A stretch of DNA of 64,000 bases from JBIOHP01 sp044449065 (GTDB lineage Bacteria > Bacteroidota > Ignavibacteria > UBA10030 > SZUA-254). The translations under genes and the position numbers were made by a program. The stretch spans positions 62,001-126,000 of the forward strand of contig JBIOHP010000004.1 of the NCBI GenBank assembly GCA_044449065.1. Direction: 5' to 3'. Below are positions 60,318 to 64,000 of the stretch, piece by piece; position 1 is the first letter of the stretch; each line of letters opens with the position of its first letter. The notes beneath the pieces were generated by a model. It worked only from the letters and a program-made list of their open reading frames with translations. It searched no databases and had not been told where the DNA came from.

Positions 60318-61466
60318 TTATACCTGAAAATATTTCTGCCATTGAAATTCTTTTCCGATCTCACACGCACTCAACGGAATTATCGTTCTCCTGCCATCAA
60401 CTTCTTGCAGCCCGATAAAGGTTTGGAGATCGCCAATATCCCACAACACCGGAGTTTCCGTTGTGTGGGTATCCTGCTGGTACGATATTCCGAGGTCGAC
60501 AGAAGTTTTAAACTGGTCCCTTTGTTCGATGATAGCATTCCGGACGATCACATCGAATACTTTTTTCCCGTTCGGCGGCAATCTTTCGTAATCGTCTATT
60601 TGGGAATGAAGATAATCACCTGTTGCGATTGCATAAAAACTTGAGAGGAGAGCTACCGTATTGAGTTTTCGGATAAAATTTTTCTGCGGATCGTTAATCG
60701 CGTGTCCCGATTCGATCAGTACGGTGGTTGTTCCCCATTTTTGAATATTATCACCGAATGCCCTCGGTTCAAAACCATCGTCGTATCGCGTGAGGTTATG
60801 AGGGACGAATTTTTTCAATGTTCCCGCAATATAACCGGCTACATGTTTGGCGCGCTTCCTCACATCGTTCATCGATTTTTCGGCGTCGAATGCCGGGGCA
60901 AGAAGAGCCAGCGCGGCAAGTTCCTTCGTTGTGTTTACGGTGCTGAGTTCCTGGTCATGGAGGTTAAATCCGAATTCGGGTTGAAGTTCCCCCTGCAATT
61001 GTTTCAGCAAAACCGCTTCAGGCGTGCGTAGCGCGAGCGCATCCCTGTTCATATCAATTCCCTGCGCCGTGCGGCGTTGTATTCTCTGGGCGCCATCCGG
61101 ATTAAGCATCGGTAAAAAATGCAGCGTAAGGGATGATAGAATTTTTAACGTGGCGGGTTCGTTTTTCGTAGTGATGAGGTATTTGAGAATATCGCAGATC
61201 GCCATCGTTGCTGTCGATTCATCGCCGTGCATCTGGGACCACAGGAAAACTTTAGTTTGCCCCGTTCCCGCCGTAATATGATAAATGGGACGCTTTTCAA
61301 ATGATTCGCCCGCCTGTGTTAATTCCAGGAGTTTGTTGGAATTTGTCGTCAGACGCTGCAGCGCCTTGTAGAGCGTATCGGGTGTAAAATGCCGCTCCCT
61401 GAACGAGCTTGCATGATACGTTTCGTACTTATCAAAAAGATAACGGGAAAAATCCTCGTGATTCAC
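60318..61466 (-). CDS. M14 family zinc carboxypeptidase
   Basis: 382 residues without an obvious signal peptide. Zinc site: MHGDESTATMAI (about 78-89), with the third-ligand region LNPDGAQRIQRRTAQGIDMNRDA (about 118-140), and FNLHDQ (about 166-171). The late catalytic Glu may be in VLIESGHAIND (about 256). The enzyme removes C-terminal residues or related peptides. It differs from the large exported M14 at 27066. A promoter is visible 31-59 bases upstream. Confidence 0.88.
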   Translation of the reverse strand: MNHEDFSRYLFDKYETYHASSFRERHFTPDTLYKALQRLTTNSNKLLELTQAGESFEKRPIYHITAGTGQTKVFLWSQMHGDESTATMAICDILKYLITTKNEPATLKILSSLTLHFLPMLNPDGAQRIQRRTAQGIDMNRDALALRTPEAVLLKQLQGELQPEFGFNLHDQELSTVNTTKELAALALLAPAFDAEKSMNDVRKRAKHVAGYIAGTLKKFVPHNLTRYDDGFEPRAFGDNIQKWGTTTVLIESGHAINDPQKNFIRKLNTVALLSSFYAIATGDYLHSQIDDYERLPPNGKKVFDVIVRNAIIEQRDQFKTSVDLGISYQQDTHTTETPVLWDIGDLQTFIGLQEVDGRRTIIPLSACEIGKEFQWQKYFQV

Positions 61467-61496
61467 ATTGTTCTTTCGTAAATAATAGAATGGTTA

Positions 61497-61525
61497 AATA
61501 TAGAAAAAAGAAGCGGGAATGTAAA
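61497..61525 (-). promoter_or_regulatory. Candidate promoter of the M14 carboxypeptidase
   Basis: Minus strand TTTACA (61525-61520), 17-base spacer, TATATT (61502-61497), 31-59 bases before ATG 61466. Confidence 0.55.
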
Positions 61526-61627
61526 AAACTCACTGAAAAATAATTTTTTTCGGGTTTATTCGATTACGAAGCAGAAGATTTAAATATCTCAATTCCACAT
61601 CAATAGCGCGAATGAGTAATCAATAAT

Positions 61628-61798
61628 ATGGGAACTTTGCACAACGCGGAGGCCATCTACTGCCGCAGGGTATTTCTTTCTTCGACAAATCTTAACGGGA
61701 AATTTACGCTGCGGATTGCCGTGCACTCGTTCCGCACCCATCTCGACACCATCGACTTGACTCTTGAGATATTGCGAGAGAGGGTGATAGAAATGTAG
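61628..61798 (+). pseudogene. C-terminal remnant of a PLP-dependent (aromatic amino acid-type) decarboxylase
   Basis: A 56-codon frame from ATG 61628 to TAG 61796-61798. Residues 15-50 (VFLSSTNLNGKFTLRIAV, then HSFRTHLDTIDLTLEIL) match the end of group II PLP-dependent decarboxylases, where this strand-helix pair closes the small domain. The first 400 or more residues, including the PLP lysine, are missing, and no promoter is seen. Hence a decayed fragment, not a functional gene. The rest of the 61467-62208 gap has an inverted repeat ATCCGTCC/GGACGGAT at 61925-61944 and the M28 promoter. Confidence 0.55.
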
Positions 61799-62126
61799 GA
61801 GCTTTCAATTGGCAACCCAGACGGCGAGTTTTGTTTTACTCCACCACCCATTGTCCTTTGAATTTTGGCCCACCCCCGATAAGTAATAATCGACGCTCAA
61901 AAATTTACAAGCCCGTCCCTTAGCATCCGTCCTACCGGACGGATAGGGAGGGGGGAAACTGCAGAATATTAGCAAAGATTTTATTGCAGCATTGATGATA
62001 CAAATCGATAACCGTTCCCCACCTGTCAGCGCGGGGACGACCCACAACTGCGGGTCGGGGGCGGGCGCACGAAGCCATCCTCTTGGAATTTCTCTAAATA
62101 ATTCCTAATTTATTCAATTACCGATT

Positions 62127-62155
62127 TTGCAAACGCCCGTAGTCCATAGTATAGA
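62127..62155 (+). promoter_or_regulatory. Candidate promoter of the M28 peptidase gene
   Basis: TTGCAA (62127-62132), 17-base spacer, TATAGA (62150-62155), about 53 bases before ATG 62209. Confidence 0.5.
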
Positions 62156-62208
62156 GCGCGAGTAAACGGGGGCAAGGGTATCACTATTATCATTTATCAG
62201 GATTACTC

Positions 62209-64000
62209 ATGTTGACGAAATTAAAAAATCCGTTTATCCCAATCGCCTTTTTCGCATTCTGTTTGTGCATTCCGTTCACTGATGTTCATACACAGGAGAA
62301 AGATCGCTCATCGTCGAAACCCGAAGAACAACTGATGGGCTTTATCGGCGATCATGACAACGCGGAACTGGCGCGGGAAAAACAATTCAACACTTATCTC
62401 GACCGTGCCGATTATAATAGCTGGCTGAAAATATTATCCGCCCGACCGCACAATATCGGCTCGCCGTACGATAAACACAACGCGGAATATATCGATTCCC
62501 TTTACCGTTCGTTTGGATTCGATTCGAAAATCGAGGAATTTTCGGTTCTCTTCCCTACTCCAAAATTCCGTCTCCTCGAAATGGTTGCGCCGCAATCGTA
62601 CACCGCGTTGCTCTCGGAACCCCCGTTAGCTGAGGATTCCACATCCGGAGAAACGGATGAACAGCTTCCCGTGTATAACGCGTATTCCATCGACGGAGAT
62701 GTGACCGCTGAACTCGTGTATGTGAATTATGGCGTGCCGAAAGATTATGAGGAGCTTGCCCGTCACGGCATCGATGTGAAAGGAAAAATCGTGATTGCCC
62801 GGTATGGCGGATCGTGGCGGGGTATAAAACCGAAAGTCGCCGCCGAGCACGGCGCTATCGGGTGCATTATTTATTCCGATCCTCATGAGGACGGATATTT
62901 CGAGGGCGATGTGTATCCGAAAGGAGCGTACCGAAGCGACCGCGGCGCGCAGCGCGGCTCGGTTGCGGATATGCCGCTCTATTCCGGCGACCCGCTTACA
63001 CCGTTCATCGGCGCCACCAAGGATGCTCATCGGCTCCCCATCAACGAAGCCAAGACGTTGACGAAAATTCCCGTGTTGCCGATATCCTACGGCGATGCCT
63101 TGCCCCTTCTCCGCGAAATGGGCGGTCCGGTTGCGCCCGAAGAATGGCGCGGTGCGCTCCCGATCACTTATCACATTGGTCCGGGTCCGGCGAAAGTTCA
63201 TCTGAAATTAGAATTCAATTGGAACATGGTTCCCGCGTACGATGTGATTGCGAAACTCCGCGGCTCCGATTATCCCGATGAATGGATCATCCGCGGCAAC
63301 CATCACGACGCATGGGTAAACGGCGCAGGCGATCCTCTCAGCGGCCAGGTTGCAACCCTTGAAGAGGGAAAAGCGCTCGGCTTGCTTGTGAAATCAGGAT
63401 GGAAGCCGAAACGAACAATTGTGTACTGCGCGTGGGACGGCGAGGAACCCGGTCTGCTTGGTTCGACGGAGTGGGTGGAGACGCATGCCGATGAATTGAA
63501 AAATAACGGCGTGGTCTATATTAATTCCGACGGCAACGGAAGAGGATATTTATCGATGGGCGGATCGCACTCGCTGGAAAAATTTGTTAACCAGGTTGCC
63601 GTGGACGTCCGCGATCCGGAAAAAGGAATCAGCGTGAAAGAGCGTAACCGCGCCATGCGCGTTGTTGGCGGGAGAGGAGACGACAAAAAAGAAGCAATGC
63701 AAAGAAAGGATTTGCGGATTTATCCTCTTGGTTCCGGTTCGGATTATACGCCGTTTCTCCAGCACATCGGTATTGCCTCGCTGAGCATCGGTTATGGCGG
63801 AGAAGGCGGCGGCGGCGAGTATCATTCGATTTACGATTCGTACGATCATTATATGCGGTTCGGCGATCCGGGTTTTGATTACGGCGTGGCGCTTTCGCAA
63901 ACCGGCGGACGAATAGTTATGCGCATGGCAAATGCCGATATTCTCCCATTTGAATACACCGATTTTTTTGATAACGTCTCTAAATTTGTTAAAGAGGTAA
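62209..64000 (+). CDS. M28 family peptidase (transferrin-receptor/carboxypeptidase II-like), 3' partial
   Basis: The open frame runs from ATG 62209 off the window end, at least 597 residues. Signal peptide PFIPIAFFAFCLCIPFTDVHTQ. A protease-associated (PA) domain at about 155-300 with GKIVIARYGGSWRGIKPKVAAEHGAIGCIIYSD. The zinc-peptidase domain follows: HHDAWVNGAGDP (about 365-376; His and bridging Asp), WDGEEPGLLGS (Glu pair), INSDGNG (Asp), and GGGGEYHSIYDSYDH with the last His. This is the arrangement of glutamate carboxypeptidase II-type enzymes. A dimerisation domain is expected beyond the window. It probably acts as an exported dipeptidase or carboxypeptidase. Confidence 0.9.
   Translation, partial: MLTKLKNPFIPIAFFAFCLCIPFTDVHTQEKDRSSSKPEEQLMGFIGDHDNAELAREKQFNTYLDRADYNSWLKILSARPHNIGSPYDKHNAEYIDSLYRSFGFDSKIEEFSVLFPTPKFRLLEMVAPQSYTALLSEPPLAEDSTSGETDEQLPVYNAYSIDGDVTAELVYVNYGVPKDYEELARHGIDVKGKIVIARYGGSWRGIKPKVAAEHGAIGCIIYSDPHEDGYFEGDVYPKGAYRSDRGAQRGSVADMPLYSGDPLTPFIGATKDAHRLPINEAKTLTKIPVLPISYGDALPLLREMGGPVAPEEWRGALPITYHIGPGPAKVHLKLEFNWNMVPAYDVIAKLRGSDYPDEWIIRGNHHDAWVNGAGDPLSGQVATLEEGKALGLLVKSGWKPKRTIVYCAWDGEEPGLLGSTEWVETHADELKNNGVVYINSDGNGRGYLSMGGSHSLEKFVNQVAVDVRDPEKGISVKERNRAMRVVGGRGDDKKEAMQRKDLRIYPLGSGSDYTPFLQHIGIASLSIGYGGEGGGGEYHSIYDSYDHYMRFGDPGFDYGVALSQTGGRIVMRMANADILPFEYTDFFDNVSKFVKEV

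Noticed and set aside
61657..62047. Small minus-strand frames in the gap before the M28 gene
   Set aside because: They have no recognised domain, no ribosome binding site and overlap the decarboxylase remnant on the other strand.

Overview
The window looks like a piece of a Bacteroidota/Chlorobi-group chromosome, most likely Ignavibacteria or a close relative. The reasons are two secreted proteins ending in the type IX secretion (T9SS) 'YPNP(F/T)NPS' C-terminal sorting domain, many lipoproteins and secreted M14/M28 peptidases, and dispersed palindromic intergenic repeats. Promoters visible in the gaps resemble TTGnnA-17-TATATT rather than the classical Bacteroidetes -33/-7 type. This taxonomic call is an inference from gene content. 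No rRNA, tRNA, CRISPR array or transposase was seen.

Layout. 1-13.2 kb is mainly housekeeping: a T9SS-type secreted protein (5' cut by the window), a DUF4139 protein, fbp, etfB-etfA-bifunctional nuclease, pdxJ with a YbbR-like protein, then AsmA-like, rsmA and a PAP2 phosphatase. 13.3-19.0 kb is accessory: a RecB/Cas4-type PD-(D/E)XK protein, a small membrane protein, two tandem paralogues of unknown function, an AAA+ ATPase and a divergently encoded protein with uracil-DNA-glycosylase-like motifs. 19.0-26.8 kb carries histidine degradation through formiminoglutamate and tetrahydrofolate (hutU, hutI, ftcD, cyclodeaminase; no hutH in view). The block is split by a TIR protein with a membrane anchor, a PIN protein, a HExxH peptidase and a GNAT acetyltransferase. 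27.0-35.1 kb holds a large M14 carboxypeptidase, an exported RidA-like protein, an adenosine-specific kinase family protein, two cold-shock proteins, a HEPN/AbiU2-like protein and priA.

35.2-40.7 kb is a visibly AT-rich four-gene operon between priA and an ECF sigma factor: a histidine kinase carrying an extra N-terminal Hsp90/MORC-like ATPase, a degenerate receiver protein with a C-terminal Cys/His cluster, an unknown protein, and an Eco57I/TaqI-like N6-adenine DNA methylase. The genes overlap. This is the best candidate for an undescribed (probably anti-mobile-element) system. 40.8-46.3 kb: ECF sigma, anti-sigma and lipoprotein operon, a receiver-kinase hybrid whose phospho-acceptor His is Tyr, a small lipoprotein, and a YbgF/CpoB-like lipoprotein.

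46.4-59.3 kb is a copper/silver homeostasis region: a CopA ATPase fused to an N-terminal cupredoxin and a C-terminal YHS domain, a Cys-rich exported protein, a CusC-CusB-(small metal-binding protein)-CusA tripartite pump, and a Met/His/Asp-rich protein with a T9SS sorting domain. 59.4-64 kb: Yip1-family membrane protein, M14 carboxypeptidase, a decayed remnant of a PLP-dependent decarboxylase, and the start of an M28 peptidase that runs off the window.

Intergenic regions carry at least two families of palindromic payload repeats. Several copies are framed by outer inverted repeats whose two arms change together between copies, so each element could fold as a nested hairpin.
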